A stretch of 64,000 nt of DNA from Verrucomicrobiota bacterium (GCA_023443455.1 JAEZUE010000087.1:44728-108727); one strand, 5' to 3'; positions 44,627-54,215 are shown, counted from the stretch's first letter. The notes: generated by a model not told the origin, from the letters alone. Translations and numbers: made by a program.

Positions 44627-45562
44627 CTACCCGCCCGCGGTCCGCCGAAGGATGTCCTCGTATCCGGCTCTGTAGTCCGGGAAGTGGGGCACCCAGCCGA
44701 GCCGGCTGCGAATCCGCTCCGCCAGCACGATCCGGTCCGGCGCGCGGCGCCGCCCGCCGGAAGGACTCGGTCCCGCCGCCGATGCCGATCCGCCCAACGC
44801 CGGGCACGGCACACCCAGCCGAGCCGCCAACCACGCCGCCACCTCCGCCCGCGGCGCGGGATGGCCGTCGCAGACATTGAAGATCTCGTCGCGCACCGCC
44901 GCCGGCGCACACAACGCGGCCCAGAGCGCGCCGCACACGTCGTCGCGATGGATGAGGTTCATCCGATGCCCCGGTTCCCCGGGCAACACGGCCGCTCCGG
45001 CCCGCAGCCGATCGAGCATGCCGTGCCTCCCCGGCCCATAAATACCGGCCAGCCGAAGCACGAACCACCGCGCACCCGCGCCCCGCGCCCCGACCGCCAA
45101 CGCCTCCTCCGCCTCGCGCAACACCGCCGCCGTCGCTCCGGCACCGGCGAGCGGGGCATCCTCGTCGACCCGCTCACCATTGCCTTGCGGATACACACCG
45201 GTGCTGCCCGTGTAGACCACCGTGCCGCCGGCCGGCCGGTCGGCCAGCCAACGCCCGAGCGAGCGCATGCCCGCCACGTAGCTGTGCCGGTAGTCCTCCA
45301 CGGCGCGGCCGCCCGCGCTCACGCAGTTCACCACGAAGTCGAAGGGCCGCCGCAACCGCCCGTGCCACTCGACACCGGCGAGGTCGGCCTCGACCACCTC
45401 GCCGCACCCGGCCGCACGCAGCGCGGCGGCACGCTCGGGGTTGCGCGTCAACGCGGCGACCCGCAACCCGCGGGCGAGCGCCTGCCGCACGAACGCGCCG
45501 CCGACATAGCCGGCCCCGAGCACCAGCACCGAACGACCGGACAAATCGAGACCTTGCTCCAT
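44627..45562 (-). CDS. NAD-dependent epimerase/dehydratase family protein (atypical SDR)
   Basis: A 311-residue Rossmann-fold protein. The dinucleotide motif VLGAGYVGGAF is near residues 14-24, followed by VVNCVSAGG and VVYTGSTGVYPQGNGERVDE, where SxxxVY resembles the SDR active site. NLIHRDDVCGALWAAL and FNVCDGHPAPRAEVA follow. It is typical of nucleoside-diphosphate-sugar epimerase-like proteins of unknown specificity, close to the YeeZ type. It is divergent from the DJ-1 gene and co-oriented with the acetyltransferase. Confidence 0.85.
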   Translation of the reverse strand: MEQGLDLSGRSVLVLGAGYVGGAFVRQALARGLRVAALTRNPERAAALRAAGCGEVVEADLAGVEWHGRLRRPFDFVVNCVSAGGRAVEDYRHSYVAGMRSLGRWLADRPAGGTVVYTGSTGVYPQGNGERVDEDAPLAGAGATAAVLREAEEALAVGARGAGARWFVLRLAGIYGPGRHGMLDRLRAGAAVLPGEPGHRMNLIHRDDVCGALWAALCAPAAVRDEIFNVCDGHPAPRAEVAAWLAARLGVPCPALGGSASAAGPSPSGGRRRAPDRIVLAERIRSRLGWVPHFPDYRAGYEDILRRTAGG

Positions 45563-45628
45563 GGCGCGACAGAATCACCGTTGCCGCTCCGGCCAAGCCC
45601 AATAGCCTTCCGCCCAATCCAGCCCACG

Positions 45629-46177
45629 ATGCATGCCTCACCTTCCGTCCTGGTCATCCTCATGAACGGCTTCGAGGAGATCGAGGCGATCGCCCCGATC
45701 GACCTGCTCCGCCGAGCCGGCGCCCGGGTCATCACCGCCTCGATCACTCCGGAACAGACCGTCACCGGGCGCAGCAACATCCCGGTCCTGGCAGATACCA
45801 CCCTCGCGATCGCGGCGCAGCAGACCTACGACCTCATCTTCCTGCCGGGCGGTCCGGGCGTGAAGCACCTGCGCAACGACCACCGCATCATCCCGTTGCT
45901 CCAGGCCCATGTCGCCGCCGGCAAGCCCGTGGCCGCGATCTGTGCGGCACCACTGGTATTGCTCGATGCGGGGCTGTTGGCCTCGCGCCGCTACACGGCC
46001 TTTCCCGCCACGGCCAACGAGCTCCCCGCAATCCTCCACGACCAACGCGTGGTCGAGGACGGGCCGATCATCACCTCCCGCGGCGCCGGCACCGCGCTGG
46101 ATGCGGGTTACGCGATGATCGCCCGGCTCTTCGGCGCCGAGAAAGCCGCGGAAATCAAGCGCGGCATCTGCGACTGA
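45629..46177 (+). CDS. DJ-1/PfpI family protein (YajL/ThiJ-like)
   Basis: A 182-residue protein of the class I glutamine-amidotransferase-like superfamily. The nucleophile is C105 in AAICAAPLVLLDAGLL, the partner glutamate is in GFEEIEA near residues 14-19, and FLPGGPGVKHL is the oxyanion loop. This is the DJ-1/YajL subgroup, linked to protection from oxidative or carbonyl stress and to deglycase activity, with the physiological reaction debated. The ATG at 45629 gives MHASPSVLVILMNGFEEIE, the standard start. Confidence 0.92.
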   Translation: MHASPSVLVILMNGFEEIEAIAPIDLLRRAGARVITASITPEQTVTGRSNIPVLADTTLAIAAQQTYDLIFLPGGPGVKHLRNDHRIIPLLQAHVAAGKPVAAICAAPLVLLDAGLLASRRYTAFPATANELPAILHDQRVVEDGPIITSRGAGTALDAGYAMIARLFGAEKAAEIKRGICD

Positions 46178-46196
46178 GCGGTGACGATGCAGACGA

Positions 46197-46310
46197 GAGT
46201 CGAGCGTCGAGTGGCGAGCGCCAATCCAATCGTGAACAAGGCGATTGCCCGAGGGTGCTCTCGATCTGCCTCCGAAACTCCGGCCCTCGACGCTCGTCCC
46301 TCGTCACTCG
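46197..46310. repeat. Intergenic inverted motif island (GAGCGTCGAG / CTCGACGCTC)
   Basis: GAGCGTCGAG at 46202-46211 has an exact reverse complement at 46286-46295, and each side continues with related short motifs (CGAGTGGCGAG on the left, CTCGTCACTCG on the right). The 286-bp gap between the DJ-1 and glycosyltransferase genes contains little else. The layout parallels the GGAAGTT island at 32875. Confidence 0.5.
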
Positions 46311-46463
46311 AATGACTACGGCTGAGCGGAGACCGGGGCGTTGTAAGCGGCGCGTAAACCTCGCCCAAAACGCCCGGTGCGTGCCTGAGTTCCAACTTCA
46401 CACTCGCCGCCCCGGCCCGCCGTCCCTGCAATCCCGCCACGCCTCGCCCTCGACGGCAGAATC

Positions 46464-47684
46464 ATGGCAAGCATCCGTATCCTGATCGGCTCCCATCTCT
46501 GCACCGCCACCCGCGCCCGCCGCGTGGCCCGCACCCTCGCCGAGGCCGGCCACGCCGTCACGATCCAGGGCGTCTGGTACGACAAGGAACTGGTGGCGCG
46601 CGACGAGAGCATGCTGCTGCGGGCGCCCTATCACTTCGAACCCGTCGTCGATCTTTTGCGACGCGGCTTCGCCCCGCGCCTCCGCCGCCGCCTCGGCGTG
46701 GCCTCGTGGAGGCAGCTCGGCCGCTTCTCGCCGGCCGGGCTCGGCTACGGGATCGGGGAGCACCTGCGGATGGCGCGCCATGCGGCGGCGGACCTCACCA
46801 TCGCCCATTCGGCCGGCACTCTGTGGGTCGCCAAAAAGCTCGCCGCCGAGGGGCTGCGGGTGGGCGTCGATTTCGAGGACTGGTTTTCGGCCGTCGTCCG
46901 GCCGGAGGAGGTGCGCAAGCAGCCCGTCGCGCCCCTGCAGGACCTCGAGCGCCATCTGCTCCGCGTGGCGCGCTACCGCGTGGCGCCCTCCCGGGCGATG
47001 GCGCGCGCCCTGGGGGAATTCGCCGCAGTCGAGCCGCCGACGTGCGTCTACAACGCCTTTCCCCTGTCGGACCTGCACGCACCCGCCCCGCCGGTGAGCG
47101 ATCGTCGCCAAGCCAAACCGGCATCGCTGCACTGGTTCGCCGACACCATCACCCCGGGCCGCGGTTTGATGGCCCTCTTCGGCGCGCTGCCGCGCATCCA
47201 ATATCCGGTGCAGATTCACCTCCGCGGCGAATTGGCGGGCCGCGATCGGCGCTGGTTCGGCCGCCATGTGCCGGCGGAATGGCGGGATCGCATCGTCCTC
47301 CACCCGACCGTCCACAACAGCGAACTGCTCCCCCGCATCGCCAGCCACGACATCGGCCTTGCCCTCGAGTCGGGCGCGACCGTCGGCCGCGACCTCACCA
47401 TCTCGAACAAGACTTTCCACTACATGTTGGCCGGGCTCGCCGTGATCGCCTCCGACACCACCGGGCACGAGGAGATCGCGGAGTCCACCCTCGGAGCCAT
47501 CAAGCTCGTGCCGCCCGACAATCCGGCCGCCCTCGCGGCGGCGATCGATGCGTGGCTCGCGTTTCCCGAACACCTCAAGCTGGCCCGCAACGCCGCGACT
47601 CGGGCCACGAAAAACATGTATTGCTGGGAGCGGGTCCGCGAACTCCTGCTCGACGAGGCGGCCATCGCCCTCGCCGACGACTGA
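46464..47684 (+). CDS. Glycosyltransferase (GT-B fold, GT4-like)
   Basis: A 406-residue protein with two Rossmann-like halves. The N-terminal half has ADLTIAHSAGTLWVAKKLA and GVDFEDWFS, and the C-terminal half includes VQIHLRGELAGRDRRWF, ELLPRIASHDIGLALESGAT and KTFHYMLAGLAVIASDTTGH with a retained glutamate, in the donor-binding E-x7-E region of GT4-type enzymes. No transmembrane helix is present. It probably makes a surface polysaccharide or glycolipid. It is 84 bases upstream of a second glycosyltransferase on the same strand. Confidence 0.83.
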   Translation: MASIRILIGSHLCTATRARRVARTLAEAGHAVTIQGVWYDKELVARDESMLLRAPYHFEPVVDLLRRGFAPRLRRRLGVASWRQLGRFSPAGLGYGIGEHLRMARHAAADLTIAHSAGTLWVAKKLAAEGLRVGVDFEDWFSAVVRPEEVRKQPVAPLQDLERHLLRVARYRVAPSRAMARALGEFAAVEPPTCVYNAFPLSDLHAPAPPVSDRRQAKPASLHWFADTITPGRGLMALFGALPRIQYPVQIHLRGELAGRDRRWFGRHVPAEWRDRIVLHPTVHNSELLPRIASHDIGLALESGATVGRDLTISNKTFHYMLAGLAVIASDTTGHEEIAESTLGAIKLVPPDNPAALAAAIDAWLAFPEHLKLARNAATRATKNMYCWERVRELLLDEAAIALADD

Positions 47685-47768
47685 TCCGCGCCGCGGGCAT
47701 GACCGCAGCATACCGCCGGCACCGGTTGAAACTCCGCCCGACCGCCGCAACCTACCTCCATTCGCAGG

Positions 47769-48881
47769 ATGAGAGTCGTCCATGTCGCCCCCCGCCGCCA
47801 CCGCGGCGAGGACCCCTTCGAGCCCGCCGTAGTGGCGCTGGCTCGTGCCCAGGCGAAGGCATCGGGCTACCCGGTGCAGGTCGCCGCCGCTGCCGATGAG
47901 GCCCAATCGGTGCGCCTCGAGGATATCGAACTGCGGGCATTTGCCTCCGGCTCTCCGCGGCGGCTGGGCCGCTCACGAACGTTGCGCCACCACCTCGCCA
48001 AGTGCCCGCTGGAGCTGATCCACGCGCATTGCCCCGGCCAACGCGGGCTGCACTACGCCTTTGTGGCGGCCCAACGCCATGGCGCACCGCTGGTCATCTC
48101 CCCCGGCGGGGAATTCGGACTCGGCCCGGCCGAGCGGCTGCGGTTGCGCTGCGCCTTCCACCGCCTCGCCACCCATCCCCAGGCGCTCGAGCAGGCCGCC
48201 GGGTGGCACGCCACCAGCGCCGAGGAAGCGGCCGCGATCCACGCGTGCGGCTTCGAACAACCCGTCTGCGTGGCTCCCCGCGGCATCCCGATCCCCTCGG
48301 CCGCCGCGCTGGACACCTACCGCAAATGGTGGCGCCACCGCCTGCCCAAACTCGGGGACCGGCCGATCGCGCTCTGCACCGATCCCCTGAAAAAGGATTC
48401 CCGTTTGGTCGAGTTGATCGCCCGTTGGGGCGACTCCTTCACGGCAGACTGGCTCCTGTTGATCGTCGGCAAACCCGGTGACGTTGCGCCCGAGTTGTTG
48501 GCCGCCACTGCCCGCCGCCATGGTGCCGGTGATCGCGTCCTCGTGGTCACACCGGATGAGGCCCCTCCCTATGCGATCGGCCGGCTGTTCGTGAGTGCCA
48601 CGGGCAACCCCAACAACGTCGACCGGGTTTCGATGGCCTTGGCCTCCGGGCTCCCCGTGCTCGTCGCCGACCAGACACCTTGGTCCCGACTCGGCGCCGA
48701 CGGCGTCGGCTGGTGCGTGCCGTGGAAAGACTATGGCAACACGTTGAAGACCATCCTCGCCAGAGGGCCCGACGAGCTCGCCACGATCGGCCGCGGCGCG
48801 CGCGACTTGGCCCGCCGCGAATTCGACTGGGCCCACACCGCCGAAGTTCTGCTCGGTTTCTACCGACACTTGCGCGCCTGA
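47769..48881 (+). CDS. Glycosyltransferase family 4-like protein
   Basis: A 370-residue GT-B enzyme. The N-terminal half has LIHAHCPGQRGLHYAFVAA followed by PLVISPGGEFGLG, the C-terminal half includes IALCTDPLKKDSRLVELIAR and DRVSMALASGLPVLVADQTP, and the WCVPWKDYGNTLKTIL tail is typical of GT4. The donor sugar is unknown. It is paired with the upstream glycosyltransferase. The flavoprotein gene starts 21 bases after its stop codon, though a functional link is not obvious. Confidence 0.83.
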   Translation: MRVVHVAPRRHRGEDPFEPAVVALARAQAKASGYPVQVAAAADEAQSVRLEDIELRAFASGSPRRLGRSRTLRHHLAKCPLELIHAHCPGQRGLHYAFVAAQRHGAPLVISPGGEFGLGPAERLRLRCAFHRLATHPQALEQAAGWHATSAEEAAAIHACGFEQPVCVAPRGIPIPSAAALDTYRKWWRHRLPKLGDRPIALCTDPLKKDSRLVELIARWGDSFTADWLLLIVGKPGDVAPELLAATARRHGAGDRVLVVTPDEAPPYAIGRLFVSATGNPNNVDRVSMALASGLPVLVADQTPWSRLGADGVGWCVPWKDYGNTLKTILARGPDELATIGRGARDLARREFDWAHTAEVLLGFYRHLRA

Positions 48882-48902
48882 ACCCCGCGGGTATCTCGAG
48901 CC

Positions 48903-50294
48903 ATGCCCCACTTCGACTTTCTCGTGCTCGGCGGCGGCAGCGCCGGTTTCAACGCCGCCCGCGTCGCCCGCGATTTCACCGACCATGTCGCCATCGTGGA
49001 TGGCGCGCCGCAACTCGGCGGATTGTGCATCCTGCGCGGGTGCATGCCCTCGAAAACCCTGCTCTACAGCGCGGAGATCCTGCACCATGCGCGGCATGCG
49101 GCGAAATTCGGGCTGACCGTCGACGCCGCACGCGCCGACATGCCCGCCCTGCATGCACGCAAACTGGCCGTGATCGGCGAATTCGCCGCCTACCGCGAGA
49201 AGGCGATGCACTCCGGCAAATTCACCGTGTACCGCTCGGCCGCGCGTTTCCTCGACGCCCACACGGTCGCGCTCGCCACCGGCGACACCCTCACCGCCGA
49301 CCGCATCATGATCGCCACCGGATCACGGGTGAGCTGGCCGGCCATCCCGGGGCTCGCCGACTCCAAGCCGTGGACCAGCGACGACGTGCTCGAACTCGAT
49401 TTCCTTCCCGCCAGCGTGATCGTGCTGGGGGGCGGAGTCGTCGCCTGCGAACTCGCCCAACTGCTCCGGCGCCTCGGCTCGGAGGTCACGCAGCTCCAGC
49501 GCTCGCCCCATGTGCTGAAGGAGTTTTCGCCCGAGGCCTCCACGGTGGTCGAACGCGCCTTCGCCGCCGAAGGCCTCGAACTCCTCACCGGCACCGCGCT
49601 CCAGCAGGTGCGCCGCACCGCCGACGGTTTCGAGGTCGAGTTCCTCCACCACGGGCGACGCCTCGTGCGCCGCGCCGCGCACCTGCTCAACGCCCTCGGG
49701 CGGGAACCCGACACCGCCGCGCTCAACCTCGCCGCCGCCGGCGTGGCCGCCGACGCCTCCGGCCGTATCCACATCAACGCGTGGCAACAGACCTCGCAAC
49801 CGCACATCTACGCCGGCGGCGATTGCACCGGCCCCTACGAGATCGTGCACACCGCCGTGGCCCAGGGCGAACTCGCGGCCCGCCACGCCTTCGGCCGGCC
49901 CGGGCTGAAACCGGTCGACTACGATGGGCTCGTCCAAGTTGTCTTCACCGACCCGCAGGTCGCGGTCGTCGGCCGCAGCGAAAAGGACCTGACTGCCGCC
50001 AACACCGCGTTCCGTGCCGCCAGCTACCCCTTCGACGACCACGGCAAATCCATCCTCATGGAAGCGAAGCATGGACACGTGAAGGTGTTCGCCGCCGCCG
50101 ACGGGCGTATCCTCGGCGCGGAGATCGTGGGCAAAGATGCCGGCGAGCTGATCCACATCTTCAGCGTCGCTTTGGCCATGCGCGCCTCCGTGCACGACCT
50201 GCTCCGCGCCCACTGGTACCACCCGACCCTCGCCGAGATCGTGACCTACCCGCTCGAGGAACTGGCGGAGGCGATTCCGGCGCCGAGCGCCTGA
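48903..50294 (+). CDS. Dihydrolipoamide dehydrogenase / mercuric reductase-like flavoprotein disulfide oxidoreductase
   Basis: A 463-residue FAD- and NAD(P)-dependent disulfide reductase. The FAD motif GGGSAGFNAARVA is at about 10-22, the redox-active cysteines are C42 and C47 in LCILRGCMPSK, the NAD(P) site is VIVLGGGVVACELAQLL, and the C-terminal HWYHPTLAEIV carries the catalytic His-Glu pair. It resembles the mercuric reductase/Lpd group, but it is not beside 2-oxoacid dehydrogenase genes and lacks the MerR-type N-terminal metal-binding domain. Its disulfide substrate is unknown. Confidence 0.88.
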   Translation: MPHFDFLVLGGGSAGFNAARVARDFTDHVAIVDGAPQLGGLCILRGCMPSKTLLYSAEILHHARHAAKFGLTVDAARADMPALHARKLAVIGEFAAYREKAMHSGKFTVYRSAARFLDAHTVALATGDTLTADRIMIATGSRVSWPAIPGLADSKPWTSDDVLELDFLPASVIVLGGGVVACELAQLLRRLGSEVTQLQRSPHVLKEFSPEASTVVERAFAAEGLELLTGTALQQVRRTADGFEVEFLHHGRRLVRRAAHLLNALGREPDTAALNLAAAGVAADASGRIHINAWQQTSQPHIYAGGDCTGPYEIVHTAVAQGELAARHAFGRPGLKPVDYDGLVQVVFTDPQVAVVGRSEKDLTAANTAFRAASYPFDDHGKSILMEAKHGHVKVFAAADGRILGAEIVGKDAGELIHIFSVALAMRASVHDLLRAHWYHPTLAEIVTYPLEELAEAIPAPSA

Positions 50295-50312
50295 ACCAAA
50301 CGACACTGCGAA

Positions 50313-50346
50313 GCGGGGTCCGCGCAGCCGCGGCCCCGCGCCTGTT
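50313..50346 (+). terminator. Terminator after the flavoprotein gene
   Basis: GCGGGG (50313-50318) pairs with CCCCGC (50334-50339), and after a one-base bulge CCGCG (50320-50324) pairs with CGCGG (50329-50333) around a four-base loop. GCCTGTTT follows. It lies between the flavoprotein stop codon and the convergent hisA stop codon. Confidence 0.55.
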
Positions 50347-50350
50347 TGCC

Positions 50351-51079
50351 TTACCGCACGGCGGCGAGGGCTACGGCCACATCCACATGGCCTTCGTAGA
50401 TCGCCTTGCCCACGATCACGCCGTCGAGATGGGGGTATTCTTTCGCCAACTCCGCGAGTTTGGCGATGTCCGCGAGTTTCGAAACCCCGCCGGAGGCGAT
50501 CACCCGGCAACGCACCGCACCGAGCAGTTCGGTCAACGCCGCGTAGTTCGGCCCGGTGAGCATGCCGTCGGTGGCGATGTCGGTATAGATGATCGTGCCG
50601 ACGCCGAGCGCCTCCGCCTTCTTGGCCAGGTCGACCGCGCGGGTCGCCGTCTTTTCGACCCAGCCCTTGATGGTCACAAAGCCGTCGCGCGCATCGATGC
50701 CGACCGCGATCTTGTCGCCATGCGCCTGCACAACCTCGCGCAGGAAAGCCTCGTCCTCCCAGGCCTTCGTGCCGATCACCACCCGACTCACCCCGGCGGC
50801 GAACGCGGAAGCCACGGTCTCCTTCGTGCGCATGCCGCCGCCGAGCTGCATGCGCGGCGCCACCTGCGCGATCGCCGCAACGGCTGCGGCATTCTGGGGC
50901 GCGCCGGAAAAGGCGCCGTCGAGGTCGACCACATGGATCCATGCGGCTCCTGCAGCGGCGAACTCGCCGGCCACTTCGGCCGGATTGTCGCGGTAGATCG
51001 TCGCCGCGTCGGCACGGCCCTGAGTCAGGCGCACGCAGCGGCCGCCCTTGAGATCGATGGCAGGATAGATGGTGAACAC
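50351..51079 (-). CDS. hisA: Phosphoribosylformimino-5-aminoimidazole carboxamide ribotide isomerase
   Basis: A 242-residue TIM-barrel enzyme of histidine biosynthesis that isomerises ProFAR to PRFAR. The catalytic aspartate D9 lies in FTIYPAIDLKGGRCVRL, the barrel motif IHVVDLDGAFSG follows, and the second aspartate is in IIYTDIATDGMLTGPN. IASGGVSKLADI is the phosphate-binding loop. The start is a GTG at 51079, giving the canonical MFTIYPAID; there is no ATG close by. The gene is isolated from other his genes in this window and is convergent with the flavoprotein gene. Confidence 0.95.
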   Translation of the reverse strand: MFTIYPAIDLKGGRCVRLTQGRADAATIYRDNPAEVAGEFAAAGAAWIHVVDLDGAFSGAPQNAAAVAAIAQVAPRMQLGGGMRTKETVASAFAAGVSRVVIGTKAWEDEAFLREVVQAHGDKIAVGIDARDGFVTIKGWVEKTATRAVDLAKKAEALGVGTIIYTDIATDGMLTGPNYAALTELLGAVRCRVIASGGVSKLADIAKLAELAKEYPHLDGVIVGKAIYEGHVDVAVALAAVR

Positions 51080-51140
51080 GCCGCCATTGGCAGCAGCACG
51101 GGAGCGGGGCGCAAGCCGGTTGTGCGTCGCGGCCCAACAT

Positions 51141-51174
51141 GAAAAGAGCGGCCGGCACATCGGCCGGCCGCTCT
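51141..51174 (-). terminator. Terminator after the outer-membrane protein gene
   Basis: On the minus strand an 11-bp perfect stem (AGAGCGGCCGG / CCGGCCGCTCT, positions 51145-51155 and 51164-51174) with an eight-base loop is followed by TTTTC. It lies 24 bases beyond the stop codon at 51198. Confidence 0.8.
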
Positions 51175-51197
51175 CGGGAAAAGGCTATCGCTTCGCC

Positions 51198-52565
51198 TCA
51201 GAATGTCGTCAGCAGCTCGCAGCGAAGAAAAGTCATGGTGTCGCTGCGATCGTAATAGTCGCCCATCACCGCGGCCTCGGCGAGAAGCAGCGCGCTGAGG
51301 CGCTTGGTGAGCTTTCGCTTCGCGATCACCTGCAGCATATGCCCGCGGAACAGGCCTCCGTCGAAACGGCTGGCGTTGGTCGCCCGGGTCGGCGTGCCCT
51401 TCGGCGCAAAGTTCGCCGTGTAGGTCGTCGTGATCGAGGTGTTCTTGTCCGGGGCGATACTCCAGCTCGCGCCGATCCGCACCAGATTGTTGTACTGCGA
51501 GGAGCGGCCTCCGGTCTCCATCGCGTAGGCCTGCGCCCAGGTTTCGCCCACACGGGGAGTCCGGCCCCAGAGCACATCGAACATCTCGTCGGTGCCGGTG
51601 GTGTCGGCGTCGTCGCCGGATAGGTACTCGGCGAGCAACGAGATCTGGTTCCTGTACTCGTCCTTGAACACATACGTCGCCTTGGCGTTCAACCCCACGG
51701 CCGAGACCTCGCGGGAGCCCGCGATCACGACCGGCTGGCGCACGAGGAGATCGCGGCGGCCCCACTGGTAGGCACCCTCGGCCGAGTATTGCCAATGCTC
51801 CGACGGGGCGCCCGAGATCTTGCCGCCGAGCGTGTAGATGTCGGCGTTCGCGCCGGCGGAGGTCACCTTGTCGTCGGCTTTGTAGATGAAATAGCCGTCG
51901 AGCTTGGTGTCCTCGGCCAGCTGGTTGGAGGCGTAGAAGACCACGCCGGTCTCGTCCTGCTCGGTGAGCGCGTAGCTGCGCTTCGCGCCGAGGATCGGCA
52001 GGCGGTCGCCGGGCCGAGCCTGTTGGTTGAAGGCGATCACCTCGTACTTGGTCTTTGAATCCTTGCCGCCGAGCGTGAGCCGTACGCCGTCGACGAAGTT
52101 CGTCCACGACCCGTCGAGCGGCGTGCCATCGCTCACCAGCCAGCCGTCGCCGAGCGTGATGTCCTGCCGGCCGGCGACGAGCGTCAGCGGAGTATCCGCC
52201 AGTTCGGTGCTCCACTTCGCATAGAGATTGTCGAAGAGCGCATATTTCCACTCCTCGCCCTCGCCGGCCTTGGAGGCGGCGTTGAACCAGTAGCGGGGTT
52301 CGGCGGCCAGGCGGCCGTAGAGGGTAAGGTCCGGCACGGGGTTGGTCGTCTCCCACACGCGGAGACGCACGCGGAAATAGTCGCGGTCGTTGAAGGGTGC
52401 AGCCGAGCTGAGGGTCTGCACATTGTTGTAGGCCTCGTAACGAACCCGGAAGTCGCCGCCCCACTGGAAAACGGGCTTCTCGGCCGAGTTCTGGGCGCAA
52501 ACACCGGTCAGGCCGGCGGCAGCGATGAGAGATACGCAGAGACTGCGATTCAGTAGTGTTGCCAT
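51198..52565 (-). CDS. Alginate-export (AlgE-type) outer-membrane beta-barrel protein
   Basis: A 455-residue protein with a signal peptide (LLNRSLCVSLIAAAGLTGVC, cleavage probably after AQ near residue 26). The mature part begins FQWGGDFRVRYEAYNNVQ and is rich in amphipathic beta strands: YFRVRLRVWE, DLTLYGRLAAEPRYWF and LTLVAGRQDITLGDGWLVSD, the last being the alginate-export domain signature. It ends in LRCELLTTF, with the terminal Phe expected for outer-membrane proteins. Such barrels may secrete or take up polysaccharide or small molecules; no alginate synthesis genes are adjacent. The start at 52565 gives the complete signal peptide. Confidence 0.85.
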   Translation of the reverse strand: MATLLNRSLCVSLIAAAGLTGVCAQNSAEKPVFQWGGDFRVRYEAYNNVQTLSSAAPFNDRDYFRVRLRVWETTNPVPDLTLYGRLAAEPRYWFNAASKAGEGEEWKYALFDNLYAKWSTELADTPLTLVAGRQDITLGDGWLVSDGTPLDGSWTNFVDGVRLTLGGKDSKTKYEVIAFNQQARPGDRLPILGAKRSYALTEQDETGVVFYASNQLAEDTKLDGYFIYKADDKVTSAGANADIYTLGGKISGAPSEHWQYSAEGAYQWGRRDLLVRQPVVIAGSREVSAVGLNAKATYVFKDEYRNQISLLAEYLSGDDADTTGTDEMFDVLWGRTPRVGETWAQAYAMETGGRSSQYNNLVRIGASWSIAPDKNTSITTTYTANFAPKGTPTRATNASRFDGGLFRGHMLQVIAKRKLTKRLSALLLAEAAVMGDYYDRSDTMTFLRCELLTTF

Positions 52566-52679
52566 ATCAGGGAGGATGGAGGGCCGGAGTCACCCGGCCG
52601 GAGCAGGGTAATCGGTCCCAACAAGGGGGGCTGAAGGAAAACCTCGCCCGCGGGCTTGGCAACACCGCAGGCGCCCCGA

Positions 52680-54083
52680 TCATTCCTCGGCAGTCAATCC
52701 GGCACTACGGGCCTCGCCGAGCGCCTTGTCCCGCGCCATCGAGCGGCTGCGCTCGGCGTACGGCAGCCACTTCCACGTCCGCCAACGCCGATACATGAGC
52801 AGCCCGCGCGTCCACTCGTCGCAGGCCATCGCGCACCAGATGCCCGCCATGCCCCAGCCCAGCTTGAGCCCGAGCAGCCACGACAGGGGCACCCACACGC
52901 CCCACATCACGCACAATCCGACCAGCACGGGGAAGCGGGCGTCGCCGGTGGCGCGCAGCGAGTTGATCACCACGACGTTGAACACCCGGCCCGGCTCGAT
53001 CAGCAGCCCAATGCGCAGCAGGATCACGCCGGTGGCGATGATGGAGGCATCGTCGGTGAAGACACCCAATATCCATGGCGCCCCGACCGCCAGGAGGGCG
53101 GCTCCGACCATCGCGCAGACCATGCCGAACTTCACGCTGCGCAGCAGCCCCTGGTACGCCTCCTCGAACTGGCCCGCCCCGATCAGATGCCCGGTGAGGA
53201 TCTCGGTCCCCAGCCCGATCGAGACGTTCATGAGGATCACCCATCGGATGATGTTCATCACATACTGCTGGGTGGCCAAGGCACTGCCGCCCATCTCCGC
53301 GCAGAAATGGGTGATCACCATGAAGGCGACCCACCAGCTGGTATGCTCGCCCGCCGCCGGTAGGCCGATGTGCAGGATGCTCCCGAGCTTCTCCCGCTGG
53401 ATCGTGAAGAAATCCCGCAGACGCACCTTCAGGCGCGTCCGCCACTCCAGCAGAAACCAGAGCGCCACGCTCGCCGCCGCACGGCTGACGATGCCCGAGA
53501 TGCCCACGCCGACCACCCCCAGTTTCGGAAAACCGAACAGGCCGAAGAGAAGCAGGCAGTTGCCGATGACGTTCAGGATGTTCTGACCGGCCGTCACCCA
53601 CATCGCGTCGCGGGTATGGGTATGCGCGCGCAACGTCGCCGCGATGGCGTTGTTCATCGCCTCCAGGAACAGCGTGCCGCCCATCAGGAGCAGGAACGGC
53701 TTGGCGAACACCATCGTCTCCGCCTGCAGCCCCATGACCCGCAGCATCCACTCCGCCAGCACGAACACGATCGCGCTCGCGGCGAGCCCGATCCAGGTGT
53801 TGGCCGCGATCGCCGTGGCCGAGATGCGGTCCGCCCCGACGCGGTCCCCCGCCCCGAGGTGGTGCGTGATCACCACGCTGCTACCGATGCCGACAAACAT
53901 GAACAGAATGATGAACAGCGTGAAGACCTGCGAGGCCACGCCCACCCCCGCGACCGCATCGTCCCCCAGGTGGCTGACCATGATCGTGTCGACCGTGCCG
54001 ATCGCCACGCGCAGCCCCTGCTCGACGAAGATCGGCCAGGCCAATGCCAACAGTTTCGATTGAGAGGACGACTTCGGTTGCAT
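52680..54083 (-). CDS. MATE family multidrug efflux transporter
   Basis: A 467-residue membrane protein with twelve predicted helices. The N-terminal KLLALAWPIFVEQGLRVAIG and TVDTIMVSHLGDDAVAGVGV are the MATE signature, and INSLRATGDARFPVLVGLCV in the second half repeats the pattern. It should export drugs or metabolites using Na+ or H+. The ATG at 54083 was chosen; an extended upstream frame has no similarity and crosses the palindromic repeat at 54216. It is divergent from the GntR-type regulator, with 302 bp between the start codons. Confidence 0.9.
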   Translation of the reverse strand: MQPKSSSQSKLLALAWPIFVEQGLRVAIGTVDTIMVSHLGDDAVAGVGVASQVFTLFIILFMFVGIGSSVVITHHLGAGDRVGADRISATAIAANTWIGLAASAIVFVLAEWMLRVMGLQAETMVFAKPFLLLMGGTLFLEAMNNAIAATLRAHTHTRDAMWVTAGQNILNVIGNCLLLFGLFGFPKLGVVGVGISGIVSRAAASVALWFLLEWRTRLKVRLRDFFTIQREKLGSILHIGLPAAGEHTSWWVAFMVITHFCAEMGGSALATQQYVMNIIRWVILMNVSIGLGTEILTGHLIGAGQFEEAYQGLLRSVKFGMVCAMVGAALLAVGAPWILGVFTDDASIIATGVILLRIGLLIEPGRVFNVVVINSLRATGDARFPVLVGLCVMWGVWVPLSWLLGLKLGWGMAGIWCAMACDEWTRGLLMYRRWRTWKWLPYAERSRSMARDKALGEARSAGLTAEE

Positions 54084-54215
54084 GGAAAACCGGCGAGCTG
54101 AGGGCGCCGCTCCCCCGTTAACGACACAAATCTCGCCCCCGCGCCCCCCGCCCCATTCCAACGATAGCACATTAATGCGCCCACCGGCCGCCCTCACGCT
54201 CCGCCCGGGCCCCGC

